A stretch of 64,000 bases of DNA, taken from positions 25,721 through 89,720 of the forward strand of contig CANJJS010000008.1 of the NCBI GenBank assembly GCA_947474705.1. Reading direction: 5' to 3'. Origin of the DNA: Acetobacteraceae bacterium (GTDB lineage Bacteria > Pseudomonadota > Alphaproteobacteria > Acetobacterales > Acetobacteraceae). The position numbers were made by a program, and so were the translations under genes. The notes below the pieces were generated by a model. The model was given only the letters and a program-made list of their open reading frames with translations, made no database searches and had not been told where the DNA came from. Of the stretch, positions 8,268 through 17,344 are shown piece after piece (the stretch's first letter is position 1; each line of letters starts with the position of its first letter).

Positions 8268-8938
8268 TGGCACCGCGAGGCAATGCGATCCTGGCTGTTT
8301 GGAACGATATCGATCCGGACGCCGAGGACGATTACAATGAGTGGTATCTGCGCGAGCACATTCCGGAGCGCACGTCCGTTCCCGGCATCGTGCGGGGGCG
8401 GCGGTACCGGGCGGAGACCGGCGGGCCCAGGTATTTGGCCTTTTACGAGGCCACGTCGATGGATGTCTTCATCAAGGGCGCGTACCGGACACAATTGAAC
8501 AACCCCACGAGTTGGACGCGGCGGATCATGCCGCGGTTGCGCTTCGCCCAACGCGGTCTTTGCGATGTGGCGGCGACGGTGGGCGAGGGTGTTGGCGGAG
8601 CGGTGGCGGTGGTGCACCTGACGCCGGGCGATGCGCCGAGATTGCGGGAATGGATCGAAAAGACGCTGTTGCACGAATTGCACGGGCTGCCAGGTGTGGC
8701 GAGCGCGCATCTCTGGACCCTCGCGCCGGGCGAACCGCGCAGCCCGACCACGGCGCTGAGCATGGGCGCGGAGCCTGACCATCCGATCGAGTGGGTCGTC
8801 GTGGTCGAAACCATGGAATTCGCCGGCGCGGAAGCGGTTCGCGCGGCGATTTTGGGCCGCAATCCCGGGGCGCATGGGGCGGCTTATGTCCGGCCTTATC
8901 CGAGTTACCGGTTGCTTTACGCGCTCGACGGAAGGTGA
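8267..8938 (+). CDS. EthD/dimeric alpha-beta-barrel family protein
   Basis: A 223-residue protein starting MAPRGNAILAVWNDID. It has the pattern EDDYNEWYLREHIPERTSVPGI, which marks ferredoxin-like dimeric barrel proteins of the EthD/DUF4286 type, and a second ferredoxin-like half after residue 100. The first ATG overlaps the stop of the PRISE reductase (TGATG), which sets this start against a longer out-of-family frame. Proteins of this kind often accompany catabolic oxidoreductases, as small enzymes or stabilising partners. A lyase, isomerase or accessory role beside the reductase is an inference. Confidence 0.75.
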   Translation: MAPRGNAILAVWNDIDPDAEDDYNEWYLREHIPERTSVPGIVRGRRYRAETGGPRYLAFYEATSMDVFIKGAYRTQLNNPTSWTRRIMPRLRFAQRGLCDVAATVGEGVGGAVAVVHLTPGDAPRLREWIEKTLLHELHGLPGVASAHLWTLAPGEPRSPTTALSMGAEPDHPIEWVVVVETMEFAGAEAVRAAILGRNPGAHGAAYVRPYPSYRLLYALDGR

Positions 8939-8950
8939 AAAAAAGGGACG

Positions 8951-10291
8951 TCAGACCGGCAGGGTCACGACCGCCCTGAGACCGCCCTCCGGACGGTTTG
9001 ACAGGACGACGTCGCCGCCATGGGCGCGCAGCATGTTGCGCGCGATCGGCAGACCCAGCCCGACGCCGCCGGTCTCGCGATTGCGGCTTTGCTCAAGGCG
9101 GTGGAAGGGTTCGAACACGCGTTCGAGTTCCCCGGCCGGAATGCCGGGGCCGTCGTCCTCGACCGTCACTTGCACCGCGCCGTCCGCCGGGGGGCTGACG
9201 GTCACATGGGCCGAGCCCCCGTACACCAGCGCATTCGCGACCAGATTGGCCATCGCCCGTTTCAGGGCCACCGGCCGTGCCCGCACCGTCGCGTGGGGCT
9301 CGCCATGGTAGCTGAGCCGGTGTGCGAGCGTGGGGTGCGCGTCGCCGGCTTCGTCCAGGATGGTCCGCATCAGTTCGGCCAGATCGACCTGCGACACGGG
9401 CTCTGTGACCCGTGAGTCGCGTCCGAAGGCCAGGGTCGCCGCGACCATCGTTTCCATTTCGTCGAGGTCGGCCAGCATCCGTGCCCGCAGGTCCTCGTCG
9501 TCGATGAATTCGGCGCGCAATTTCAGGCGTGTGATGGGTGTCCGCAGGTCGTGCCCGATGGCGGTCAGCATTTCCGTGCGGTCGCCGACAAAGCGGCGGA
9601 TACGGGCCGCCATGGTGTTGAACGCGGCCGCCGCCGTGGCGGTTTCGGTCGGTCCGTCTTCTGGCAATGGCGCGGCGTAGACGTCGCGGCCCAGAGTTTC
9701 CGCCGCGGCGGCGAGGACACGCACCGGGGCGGTGAGGCGCCGCACGGTCCAGAGCGTGAGCAGCGCCGCCGTCGCCGTCATCAACAAAAACGCCGTCAGA
9801 AACCATGGCGAATGCCAGGGGCGGACAGGGTCCGGTTCGGCCGAGATGTGCAACCATCCGTCGAGCGGCAAATGGAACGCATACAGAATCTGGCTCGTAC
9901 CAGGTTCCCGGTACAGCAATTGTTCACGCCAGCGCAGTCTGGGATCCGCGAGGCCGGCCGATGTCGACCCGATCCGGAACATGCCCTGTTGCGCGGGCGG
10001 GAACGCCGGTGGCGGGGCGAGTGGCGGTCCGTTGGCGAGGGTGGCGGTCATCATGGGTGGAACGTGCAATTCCGCCAGAACCGACGGGCGCTCGGCGGGT
10101 TCGGCGGCGGCGATCGCGCGGTAGATCGGGACGATGCGAAGGCCCAGATCGCGTGCCTGGGCGATGCGCTGAATATCGATACGGTCGAGGGTGTGGATGG
10201 TCAGTCCGGCGATCTGGACCAGCGCGAGGCCCGGCAGCAACACGGCCGCGGTGCGGGCGGCGAGGCTTTTGGGCCAGAGCCACCAGGTCAC
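8951..10291 (-). CDS. Sensor histidine kinase, EnvZ-like
   Basis: A 446-residue membrane histidine kinase. Helix 1 is at residues 10-32, a periplasmic sensor with a Pro-rich stretch (PPLAPPPAFPPAQQ) follows, and helix 2 is at 163-183. HAMP spans about 184-236, the phospho-acceptor is His247 in AIGHDLRTPITRLK, and HATPase_c has NLVANALVYG, DDGPGIP and GLGLPIARNML. It overlaps the response regulator by four bases, so the two are one operon. The signal is unknown. The convergent end of the EthD-like gene lies 12 bases away. Confidence 0.92.
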   Translation of the reverse strand: MTWWLWPKSLAARTAAVLLPGLALVQIAGLTIHTLDRIDIQRIAQARDLGLRIVPIYRAIAAAEPAERPSVLAELHVPPMMTATLANGPPLAPPPAFPPAQQGMFRIGSTSAGLADPRLRWREQLLYREPGTSQILYAFHLPLDGWLHISAEPDPVRPWHSPWFLTAFLLMTATAALLTLWTVRRLTAPVRVLAAAAETLGRDVYAAPLPEDGPTETATAAAAFNTMAARIRRFVGDRTEMLTAIGHDLRTPITRLKLRAEFIDDEDLRARMLADLDEMETMVAATLAFGRDSRVTEPVSQVDLAELMRTILDEAGDAHPTLAHRLSYHGEPHATVRARPVALKRAMANLVANALVYGGSAHVTVSPPADGAVQVTVEDDGPGIPAGELERVFEPFHRLEQSRNRETGGVGLGLPIARNMLRAHGGDVVLSNRPEGGLRAVVTLPV

Positions 10292-11007
10292 GCCGGCGAG
10301 ACCTCCGCCGCCAGGACGTAGCCGCCACCGCGCACGGTTTTGATCAATTGCGCGTGCCGCCCGTCGTCTTCCAGCTTGCGTCGCAGGCGGGAGACGGCGA
10401 CGTCGATCGCGCGGTCGAACGGTCCGGCCTGGCGCCCGCGCAACAGGTCCAGCAGCATGTCGCGGGTCAGCACGCGGTTGGCGCGTTCCACCAGTGCCAG
10501 CAGCAGGTCGTATTCGCCGCCGGTCAGGGGAACCTCGACATCCTCGGGCGTCAGCAGGCGGCGGCGGACGGAATCCAGGGTCCAGCCGGAGAAGCGGTAG
10601 CCGCGAGAGGTTTGGTCGGCTCGTCCGCCGGCCGGATCGCCGGCGCGGCGCAGCACGGCCCGGATGCGGGCCAGCAATTCCCGCGGGCTGAACGGTTTGG
10701 CGACGTAATCGTCGGCGCCCAGTTCCAGGCCGGCGATGCGGTCTGTCTCCTCGCCCATCGCGGTCAGCATGACGATGGGCACGTTGGACTGTCCGCGCAT
10801 CCAGCGGGCGAGGTCGAGGCCTGACTCGCCGGGCAGCATCAGATCGAGCACCACGAGGTGAAACTGGCCGGACGCCCAGACCGCGCGGGCCTCGCCGCCG
10901 TCGCGGACGGCGGTCACGCGGAGCTGTTGCTTTTCGAGGAAACGGGCCAAAAGGTCGCGAATTTCCCGGTCGTCGTCGATGACAAGAATATGCGGGCTTG
11001 GTTCCAT
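10288..11007 (-). CDS. OmpR-family response regulator
   Basis: A 239-residue regulator. The receiver domain has the acidic pair and phospho-acceptor Asp in HILVIDDDREIRDLL and LVVLDLMLPGESGLDL, with the conserved Lys in ADDYVAKPFSPRELL. A C-terminal winged helix reads RAIDVAVSRLRRKLEDD. It controls transcription after phosphorylation by the kinase just downstream. I prefer the start MEPSPHIL at 11007; an upstream in-frame ATG at 11019 adds MVSR. Neither has a strong ribosome binding site. Confidence 0.92.
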   Translation of the reverse strand: MEPSPHILVIDDDREIRDLLARFLEKQQLRVTAVRDGGEARAVWASGQFHLVVLDLMLPGESGLDLARWMRGQSNVPIVMLTAMGEETDRIAGLELGADDYVAKPFSPRELLARIRAVLRRAGDPAGGRADQTSRGYRFSGWTLDSVRRRLLTPEDVEVPLTGGEYDLLLALVERANRVLTRDMLLDLLRGRQAGPFDRAIDVAVSRLRRKLEDDGRHAQLIKTVRGGGYVLAAEVSPA

Positions 11008-11093
11008 GCGGCTTACCATACCCTGTTTCGCGGTATCGGGTGAATGGATGTCGCGGGATCGCGTTCCGGCCGTGTCCGTGACAGAATGCGGTC

Positions 11094-11744
11094 GTGGAAT
11101 TTCCTCACCCTCCTCCGGCCGCGCGCCGCGGCCTCGCGGCGTTGATCGCGGCGGATCCGGATTTTGGTTCGATCGCGGAGCGCGCCGGACCTCTGCCCTG
11201 GCGCGTCCGTTCGCCGGGTTTCCCGGGCCTGTTGCAGGCGATCGTGGCGCAGATGATCAGCAATCAGGCGGCGGCGGCGATCTGGGGGCGGCTGCGCGCC
11301 TTGCCGGGCGCCGTGGAGCCATTGGGTTTAATGGCGTTGTCCGATGAGGATTTGCGCGGCGCGGGGTTGTCGCGGCCCAAGGTCGCGCATGCGCGCATCC
11401 TCGCGACGGCGTTTCTGGACGGGACGCTCGACGCTGACCGGTTGGAGACGTTGAGCGACAAGGAGGCCATCGCCGCCATCGCCGCCGTGAAAGGTCTGGG
11501 GGTCTGGACCGCGGAAATATATTTGCTGTTCGCGATGGGGCGGATGGATGTTTTTCCGGCGGGCGACATCGCGTTGGCGGCCGCGGCGGCGGAGTTGAAG
11601 CGGCTTCCGGCGCGTCCCGATCCCAAGGCGTTACGAGTGCTCGCGGAGGCGTGGAGCCCCTGGCGGTCGCTGGCGGCGCGGCTGTTGTGGCATCATTGGC
11701 GTTTTTTGACCGGGCGTCCGGCGTTGGACGATTTCGCCGTCTGA
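11094..11744 (+). CDS. DNA-3-methyladenine glycosylase II (AlkA-like)
   Basis: A 216-residue HhH-GPD glycosylase that removes alkylated bases from DNA. The helix-hairpin-helix is at about 128-147 (VKGLGVWTAEIYLLF), followed by the catalytic Asp158 in VFPAGDIAL. QAIVAQMISNQAA at about 48-60 is typical of the family. The length fits the AlkA-type proteins without an N-terminal TBP-like domain. A GTG start at 11094 is used; no better ATG lies nearby. It is divergent from the two-component operon and has no linked repair gene. Confidence 0.87.
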   Translation: MEFPHPPPAARRGLAALIAADPDFGSIAERAGPLPWRVRSPGFPGLLQAIVAQMISNQAAAAIWGRLRALPGAVEPLGLMALSDEDLRGAGLSRPKVAHARILATAFLDGTLDADRLETLSDKEAIAAIAAVKGLGVWTAEIYLLFAMGRMDVFPAGDIALAAAAAELKRLPARPDPKALRVLAEAWSPWRSLAARLLWHHWRFLTGRPALDDFAV

Positions 11745-11794
11745 GACGATTGCCGGTAACACTTTCTTCATCATTCTGGCTCAGCCTGCGGCGC

Positions 11795-12907
11795 ATGAGC
11801 ACCCAGAGCTTCCCCCTGATCCAAACCTACCGCCCCACCACGTTCCGCGAGCGTGGCGTGGCGATGCCGTTTACCTCGCCGCGGCTGGCCGGCGCGCGGG
11901 TGCGGCCGGCGGAGCGCACGGGCACCGAGTTCGTGGTGCCGAACCCGTCCGGGGGGCGGGGTGTTTATGTTCTGCACTGGGGGGGCGTGCGTCAGCTCTG
12001 CGCGCCGACGGTGCATGACACGCTGCTGCATCAGCGTGTCGCCCGGTTGCCGGTCATGGACCCCGGCGGCGTGCGGGGGGTGGCCAGGCAATTGGCGGCG
12101 GAGGGCATGGCGGGCAAGGACGCCGCGCTGGCGGCGCGGACGACGCAGTCCTCCGATCGCGACGAACTGGTGCTGGTCAATTTTCTGCTGCTGATCACCT
12201 TGATGGAACAGGTCGAACCGACCGGTTTGCGGGTGAGCGTGGCGACCGAGCGGACGCCGGAACTGGATTTCAATGCACGGCGCATCGTGTCGCGGGTGGG
12301 CCGGGAACTGGGCCGGGGCACGGCGCGGGTTGGCGGCGATCTGGAGGGTCTTAGCCTGTATCTCGCCGCGATCGGTCTGGACGCGGATGCGCCGCCGGCG
12401 CGGTTGCCCAGACTGGCGGCGCGGCTGGAGAGGGTCGCGGCGAGTGTCGCGCGCTTCGCCGATCAATGCGCGGACGAGGCGTTTTGCCACCTCGCGGGGG
12501 CTTTGGCGCGTGGCGCCGGGGCGGCGGCGGATTGCGCGGACTCGACGATTTCCGCCGCGCGGGCCGTCACTCACGACATGCGGGGATTGTTGCGGGCCTG
12601 GGCTGAGACCCCGGCGGAGATCGCGGAGCAACTGAGCCGTCCGGAATGGGTGTTGGATGGCTGGGAGCGGTTTTGTTTGCTTTGGGAAACGGCGCCCACG
12701 ACGGCGTCGCACCGGGCGGCGCTTCTGGAAATGGCGCAGGCCGTGCCGGTGTCGCCGATGGAGCTTTCGGCGTGGAACCACGACCGGCCGGATATCGACG
12801 CACGCGAGCGGCTGCCTCGTGCCGCCGGCGGACGGGATGCCGGGCGCGCGGCGCCGGCGTTCGGCCTGATCGCGCGAAATGAAAGTTTGCAGGCGTTGCT
12901 GGCATAG
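11795..12907 (+). CDS. Unknown protein A of an unrecognised gene pair
   Basis: A 370-residue protein that I do not recognise. It starts MSTQSFPLIQTYRP and has GTEFVVPNPSGGRGVYVLHWGG and TVHDTLLHQRVARL near the N terminus. The remainder is predicted alpha-helical and rich in Ala and Arg. No signal peptide or membrane helix is evident. I choose ATG 11795 over an upstream frame that overlaps the glycosylase gene. Nine bases separate it from the next gene on the same strand, and both proteins have similar helical composition, so they may act together. No catalytic motif is visible. Confidence 0.7.
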   Translation: MSTQSFPLIQTYRPTTFRERGVAMPFTSPRLAGARVRPAERTGTEFVVPNPSGGRGVYVLHWGGVRQLCAPTVHDTLLHQRVARLPVMDPGGVRGVARQLAAEGMAGKDAALAARTTQSSDRDELVLVNFLLLITLMEQVEPTGLRVSVATERTPELDFNARRIVSRVGRELGRGTARVGGDLEGLSLYLAAIGLDADAPPARLPRLAARLERVAASVARFADQCADEAFCHLAGALARGAGAAADCADSTISAARAVTHDMRGLLRAWAETPAEIAEQLSRPEWVLDGWERFCLLWETAPTTASHRAALLEMAQAVPVSPMELSAWNHDRPDIDARERLPRAAGGRDAGRAAPAFGLIARNESLQALLA

Positions 12908-12916
12908 GGGCGGACG

Positions 12917-14197
12917 ATGGCCACAATGGAGAAACCCACGCTGCGGCAGGCGATCCGCCACGCCGCGCGCGATCTGAGCGAAGCGCCCGACCGGCATCTT
13001 CTGGAAGTCGTGGCGATGGTCGATGCCATGCCTGTGCGCGGCGAGGCGGACCTGATTTTGGAGCCGTTGCGGCCCAGACTGGCGCGGCTGCGGCCGCCGC
13101 GGCCGTTGCGGTTCGCCCGGTTGTTGTTTCTGCCGCTCGATCCGCTGATCGTGCCCGCGCCGCGTTGGCGTCCCGGCGATAACACCGTCCCGCGCACCGC
13201 GATTCCGGCGATCGCCGAGGCGGTGGAGGCGGAGATTGGGCCCGTGTCGGCGGAAATTGGCGCGTCGATCGAAGGCCGGACGACGGAGGATCGCGAGGCG
13301 ATCGACACCGCGGGCGCGTTGTTGTGGCCAGCGGCCGCCACCCTGTTGAAGGCGCAGGCGCGGCCGCCGGCGGGATGGGACGCGACGGGCATCGCCCGGT
13401 TTCATTATCGTCCGCTGGCGTCGCGTATCGGCGGATTGTTGTCGCAGGCGACGCGTTTATGGCGGTTGGAGGCCGCCGCGGCGCAGGGGCTGGTGACCTG
13501 GGAATTCAAGGCTCTCCGGGCGCTGTTGAGCGATGTCGCGGCGTTCGATCCGGAGGCGCTGCCGATGGCGGTCGCCGCGCTGCTGGCGCGGATTCCGGAG
13601 GCGGCGCCCATTTTGTCGGATGTGGCGCAATCGATGGGAGGTGGGGCCGACGCGATCTTGCGGCAGGCGAGCGAGGCGGCGGCGTTATTGTTGTTGGAGC
13701 AGATGGAGGCGCCCGGCGGCGCGGAGGCGCGGCTTGGCGGGCGCGATCTGGCGGATGCCGGCGCGACGGTCCGGCGTCTGGGTTCGTTGTTGGATATATT
13801 GGACAGCGGGCACTCGCCCAGGGGGCGGCGGGAACGGCTGAATGGGTTGCGGCAACGGATCCATGAGGGGTGTTTGTCCTTGTTCGCGGGGCAGCTTTCC
13901 TCCGATTTTCTGGAACCGCTGCGCGCGGCGAATGGCGGAGACGCGTGGGACCTGGAGGCCGCGACGCGGGGTCTGCGGACTCTGGAGACCGAGGCAAGGC
14001 GCATGGGAGGCGGTTCGGAGTATGATGGTCTGTTGAAAAACGCCGCCCAATCGGTGCGCGACGCGGGCGCGCGCGGGGCTTTGGGTCAGGCCAGCCAGCT
14101 TCGCCTGATGGAATTGCTGGCGGGTCCGGACGCGGCGCTGGCGCTGTTGGACGAAGACGCGGCGGGTATGGGTGGCTTGGCGGTCGCTGGCGGCTGA
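12917..14197 (+). CDS. Unknown protein B of an unrecognised gene pair
   Basis: A 426-residue soluble protein beginning MATMEKPTLRQAIRHAARDL, almost wholly predicted helical and rich in Ala, Leu, Arg and Glu. It has RLLFLPLDPLIVPAPRWRPGD at about 61-81 and a C-terminal run RLMELLAGPDAALALLDED. There is no signal sequence, membrane segment or catalytic motif I can name. It lies nine bases after unknown protein A. A structural or regulatory helical-repeat protein is possible, but the function is not recognised. Confidence 0.72.
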   Translation: MATMEKPTLRQAIRHAARDLSEAPDRHLLEVVAMVDAMPVRGEADLILEPLRPRLARLRPPRPLRFARLLFLPLDPLIVPAPRWRPGDNTVPRTAIPAIAEAVEAEIGPVSAEIGASIEGRTTEDREAIDTAGALLWPAAATLLKAQARPPAGWDATGIARFHYRPLASRIGGLLSQATRLWRLEAAAAQGLVTWEFKALRALLSDVAAFDPEALPMAVAALLARIPEAAPILSDVAQSMGGGADAILRQASEAAALLLLEQMEAPGGAEARLGGRDLADAGATVRRLGSLLDILDSGHSPRGRRERLNGLRQRIHEGCLSLFAGQLSSDFLEPLRAANGGDAWDLEAATRGLRTLETEARRMGGGSEYDGLLKNAAQSVRDAGARGALGQASQLRLMELLAGPDAALALLDEDAAGMGGLAVAGG

Positions 14198-14323
14198 ACC
14201 CGCGGATGGGGGCCGGGGGGCGGCGCGGGACCGGAGGTCCGGGATATTGTTGGGATTTTCGTCGACCCTTGCCTCCTCTCGCGATCCCGGCCATGACCGT
14301 CGGCAACACAGAGGAGACGCCCC

Positions 14324-15019
14324 ATGACCGATCGCCCTTTCACCCAGGCCGATCTCGACGTTCTGACGCAGTGGGATACGCCCACGATTTGCAACGGGCT
14401 GGAGATCACCAATCCGGAGCGGCGGCGGTTCGGTTACACCGTCGAGCCCATGGTTTGCATCGACCCCAAGGCGAAGCCGATCGTCGGGCTGGCGCGCGTG
14501 GGCATGATCCGCTCCACCGAGGTGCCGCGGGGCAAGGTGACGGATCGGGCGGATTGGTACGACTATGTCCACGCGACCGATTTCCCGACGATCGCGATCA
14601 TTCAGGACATCGACGGCCAGCCGGGTTATGGCGCGTATTGGGGCGAGGTGCAGTCCACCGTCCATAAAGCTCTCGGCGCCATTGGCTGCGTCACCAACGG
14701 TTCCTTCCGCGACCTCGACGCCTGGGCGCCCGGTTTCCAGATGGTCGGCGGGCGCATTGGGCCGAGCCACGCGCATGTGCATATGGTCACGTTCGGTCAG
14801 CCGGTGAATATTTTCGGCATGCAGGTTGGGCACGACGACGTGATCCACGCCGATTTCCATGGCGCGGTGGTGATCCCGGCGGACTCGGTGCGGAAGCTTC
14901 CCGCCGCGATCGACTTGATTTCCCGGCGGGAGAAGGTGATTTTGGATGTATGCCGCGATCCTGGCTTCACGCCCGCGAAGTTGCGCGACGCGTTGAAGCG
15001 GTCCGGCGAGATCCATTGA
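14324..15019 (+). CDS. RraA-like / HMG-CHA aldolase family protein
   Basis: A 231-residue protein of the RraA / 4-hydroxy-4-methyl-2-oxoglutarate aldolase fold. The diagnostic segment runs YWGEVQSTVHKALGAIGCV then NGSFRDLD, with Arg129 and Asp130 in the metal and substrate site, followed by GRIGPSHAHVHMV. Relatives are divalent-metal aldolases or decarboxylases of oxaloacetate-like acids, or RNase E inhibitors; the longer length and His-rich loop favour a metabolic enzyme. GAGGAG lies just upstream. It is followed at 20 bases by an FmdB-like gene. Confidence 0.82.
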   Translation: MTDRPFTQADLDVLTQWDTPTICNGLEITNPERRRFGYTVEPMVCIDPKAKPIVGLARVGMIRSTEVPRGKVTDRADWYDYVHATDFPTIAIIQDIDGQPGYGAYWGEVQSTVHKALGAIGCVTNGSFRDLDAWAPGFQMVGGRIGPSHAHVHMVTFGQPVNIFGMQVGHDDVIHADFHGAVVIPADSVRKLPAAIDLISRREKVILDVCRDPGFTPAKLRDALKRSGEIH

Positions 15020-15038
15020 TCCAACAGGGGTAACTTCG

Positions 15039-15278
15039 ATGCCCAATTACGAATACGAGTGCGAGAACTGCGGGCCCTTCGTCGAAAATCGGCCGATGGC
15101 GGAATTCGACCGGCCGCGGCCTTGTCCGGACTGCGAGGAGATGTCGCCTCGGCTGTTGACCTGCCCGGCTTTGGCGGGTGGGGCGGTGGAGAGCACGGGT
15201 GGGATGGCGGCGCCGTCCCATGCGGGCGGGTGCGCGTGTTGCGCGGGGCCGCGGAGTTGGAGCGCGGACGCGGTTTAG
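15039..15278 (+). CDS. FmdB-family zinc-ribbon protein
   Basis: A 79-residue protein with MPNYEYECENCG at its start and paired cysteines C8-x2-C11 and C29-x2-C32 forming a zinc ribbon, as in the FmdB regulatory family. A Gly/Ala-rich tail contains another CACC. It may regulate or assist the RraA-like neighbour, with which it is probably co-transcribed. Confidence 0.85.
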   Translation: MPNYEYECENCGPFVENRPMAEFDRPRPCPDCEEMSPRLLTCPALAGGAVESTGGMAAPSHAGGCACCAGPRSWSADAV

Positions 15279-15676
15279 GCGAGGCCGGGAAACAAGCGCG
15301 TCGGGATGCCGGCGAAGCCGCCGTCTAAACTTTGGAGTTTGTTCCACTCGGTCGATCATCGTTGGACAAGCTCTTGGGGCGTTCTGACCGGATATGCGGC
15401 GGCGGGCGGTATCGATGACGGTATCGCCGGGCCGGCCGGGTCGCGATTGTTTCGCGACGACGGGGGCCGGGTTGGCGCCGGATGGCTATCCTGTTGGGAT
15501 AGCGGTGTCCCCTCGCCGACAACTTCGTCGTTTCCGTCAAATGGGCGCGCGCTGGCCGCGGAATTTATCGGTTGATTTCCGCAATAGCGCCGGATAGGTT
15601 CCTGCAACTATAGGTTGTGGGCGCAAGCCCAGGCGGCGGCGCGCTATGTGTGCCGCGCATTCAGGGGCGGGCAGGC
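15279..15676. other. Intergenic region with two short hairpins
   Basis: No gene is supported here. Two perfect short hairpins are visible: GTCGCGA-TTGTT-TCGCGAC in the first half, and GCTATCC with GGATAGC around a five-base loop in the middle. Neither is followed by a T run, so they are not clear terminators. The promoter of the Hint-domain gene must lie here, but no good -35/-10 pair stands out. Confidence 0.35.
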
Positions 15677-17308
15677 ATGACCACGAAGACGTTTGGATCC
15701 TCGGGCGCTTTCACCAATTCCGGCACATATGGAAGCGCGGCGGACGGTTACGGAGTTGTTATTTCCGGTTCGCCGGTGACTTTCACGAACACCGGCACGG
15801 TGATCGGTAACTCCCGTGTCATTTATGTAAAGAGCGCCAACGACACCATCACCAATCAGGGCGTCCTTTTGGGTGCGGCGAGTGGCACGCAGTCCGGCGC
15901 GGGTATTGTCGCGTATGCCGCGACCAGCAATCTGAACATCGTGAATTCCGGCACGATCATGGGGGCCAATGCCGGAGGTAAGCAGGTTTCCATTCTCGCG
16001 GGTGGCACGGGAAGCAAAGTCACCAATACGGGCACGATTGCCCGAGGGATCTATTTCACGGGCGCTGCGACGAATGGCACCGTGACGAACGCGGGGTTGA
16101 TCGCCAGTAATACTTTCTATGGCGCGGTCTCGGGTTACGGGGGGCTGACCGTTGTTAATCAGGCAGGCGGCACGATCACCGGGGTGAACGCCGGTTCCTA
16201 TGGCGTTCGGGTCAAGGGCGGTGCCGCCAGTGTCACCAATGCCGGCACGATTATTGGAAGCACGTACGCCATTACGTTCGCGTCGGGTTTCGCGAACCGA
16301 GTGATCGAGCAGCCGACGGCGGTGCTGACCGGCAAGGTCGACGGCGGCGACGCGACGCAGGCGGTGTTCGAACTCGCGTCGGGTGCCAGCACGGGCCTGC
16401 TGACCGCGACGGGGGGCGCGTTTAAGAATTTCGGCACGCTGTTGTTCGACGCGGGCGCCAAATGGACCGTTACCAGCGATTCAGGTCTGGCGTCCGCGTT
16501 CAAGACGATTTCCGGTTTCGCGGCGGGCGATGCGCTGAAGTTTCCGGGGAATGTCACGATCGGTACCCCGGCCTACAGCTCGATCAACCATACAACGTCC
16601 GTCAATTTGACGGGTGGCGCGGTGGAGACGCTGATCTTCGCGGGCAAGTTCAATACGTTCTCCAGTTCGACGATCTCGGCGTCGACGTTTTTGGGCGTGG
16701 TTTGTTTTCTCGCGGGCACGCCGATCCTCGCGGAAAATGGCGAGGCCGCGGTTGAGGCGTTGCGGGTTGGCGATCGTGTCGCGACGGTGTCGGGCGCGCT
16801 CGCGCCGATCGTGTGGATTGGGCATCGGCGGGTGGATTGCCGGCATCATCCCGATCCGGCGCGGGTTTGGCCGGTGCGGATTCCGGCGGGCGCGTTTGGT
16901 CCTGGGGTGCCTCGGGTGGATGTGTCGTTGTCGCCGGATCACGCGGTTTACGTCGATGGGGTGTTGATTCCGGCGAAGCATCTGATCGGCGTGGGGGGGA
17001 TCGCGCAGAGCCCGGTGGATGTCGCGCATTATTATCATATCGAACTGGAGCGTCACGATATCGTGCTGGCGGCGGCGTTGCCGGTGGAGAGTTACCTCGA
17101 CGCCGGCGACCGGGCGAGTTTGTCGGACAACGACGGGGTGGTGCGTTTGCATCCGGATTTCGGCGCGCGGGAGGTGGATGCGGCCGCGGTTTGGGAAATG
17201 CGGGGCTATGCGCCGCTGGCGGTGCGAGGTCCGGTGTTGGCCGCGGTACGGCGGCGTTTGGCGGCCGGTGGCGTTGGGCGGGTGGCGGAGGCTCGGGCGG
17301 TGGCCTGA
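15677..17308 (+). CDS. Beta-helix repeat protein with C-terminal Hint domain
   Basis: A 543-residue protein. Residues 1-260 hold imperfect repeats around (V/I)TN(T/A/S)GTI, as in FTNTGTVIG, IVNSGTIMG, VTNTGTIAR and VTNAGTIIG, typical of autotransporter-like beta-helices. From Cys343 (CFLAGTPILAENGE) runs a Hint domain (Hedgehog/intein fold) of the Hint_2 type, with VSLSPDHAVYVDGVLIPAKHL as its His-containing block. The fold can perform N-S acyl shift self-cleavage starting at the Cys. No classical signal peptide is seen; such proteins are often exported by type I systems. Start at 15677, preceded by a GGGCAGG stretch; an upstream frame adds 20 unlikely residues. Confidence 0.82.
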   Translation: MTTKTFGSSGAFTNSGTYGSAADGYGVVISGSPVTFTNTGTVIGNSRVIYVKSANDTITNQGVLLGAASGTQSGAGIVAYAATSNLNIVNSGTIMGANAGGKQVSILAGGTGSKVTNTGTIARGIYFTGAATNGTVTNAGLIASNTFYGAVSGYGGLTVVNQAGGTITGVNAGSYGVRVKGGAASVTNAGTIIGSTYAITFASGFANRVIEQPTAVLTGKVDGGDATQAVFELASGASTGLLTATGGAFKNFGTLLFDAGAKWTVTSDSGLASAFKTISGFAAGDALKFPGNVTIGTPAYSSINHTTSVNLTGGAVETLIFAGKFNTFSSSTISASTFLGVVCFLAGTPILAENGEAAVEALRVGDRVATVSGALAPIVWIGHRRVDCRHHPDPARVWPVRIPAGAFGPGVPRVDVSLSPDHAVYVDGVLIPAKHLIGVGGIAQSPVDVAHYYHIELERHDIVLAAALPVESYLDAGDRASLSDNDGVVRLHPDFGAREVDAAAVWEMRGYAPLAVRGPVLAAVRRRLAAGGVGRVAEARAVA

Positions 17309-17344
17309 CGGCACGCCCGCCGCGGGGGCGGGCGTGGTTCGCGA

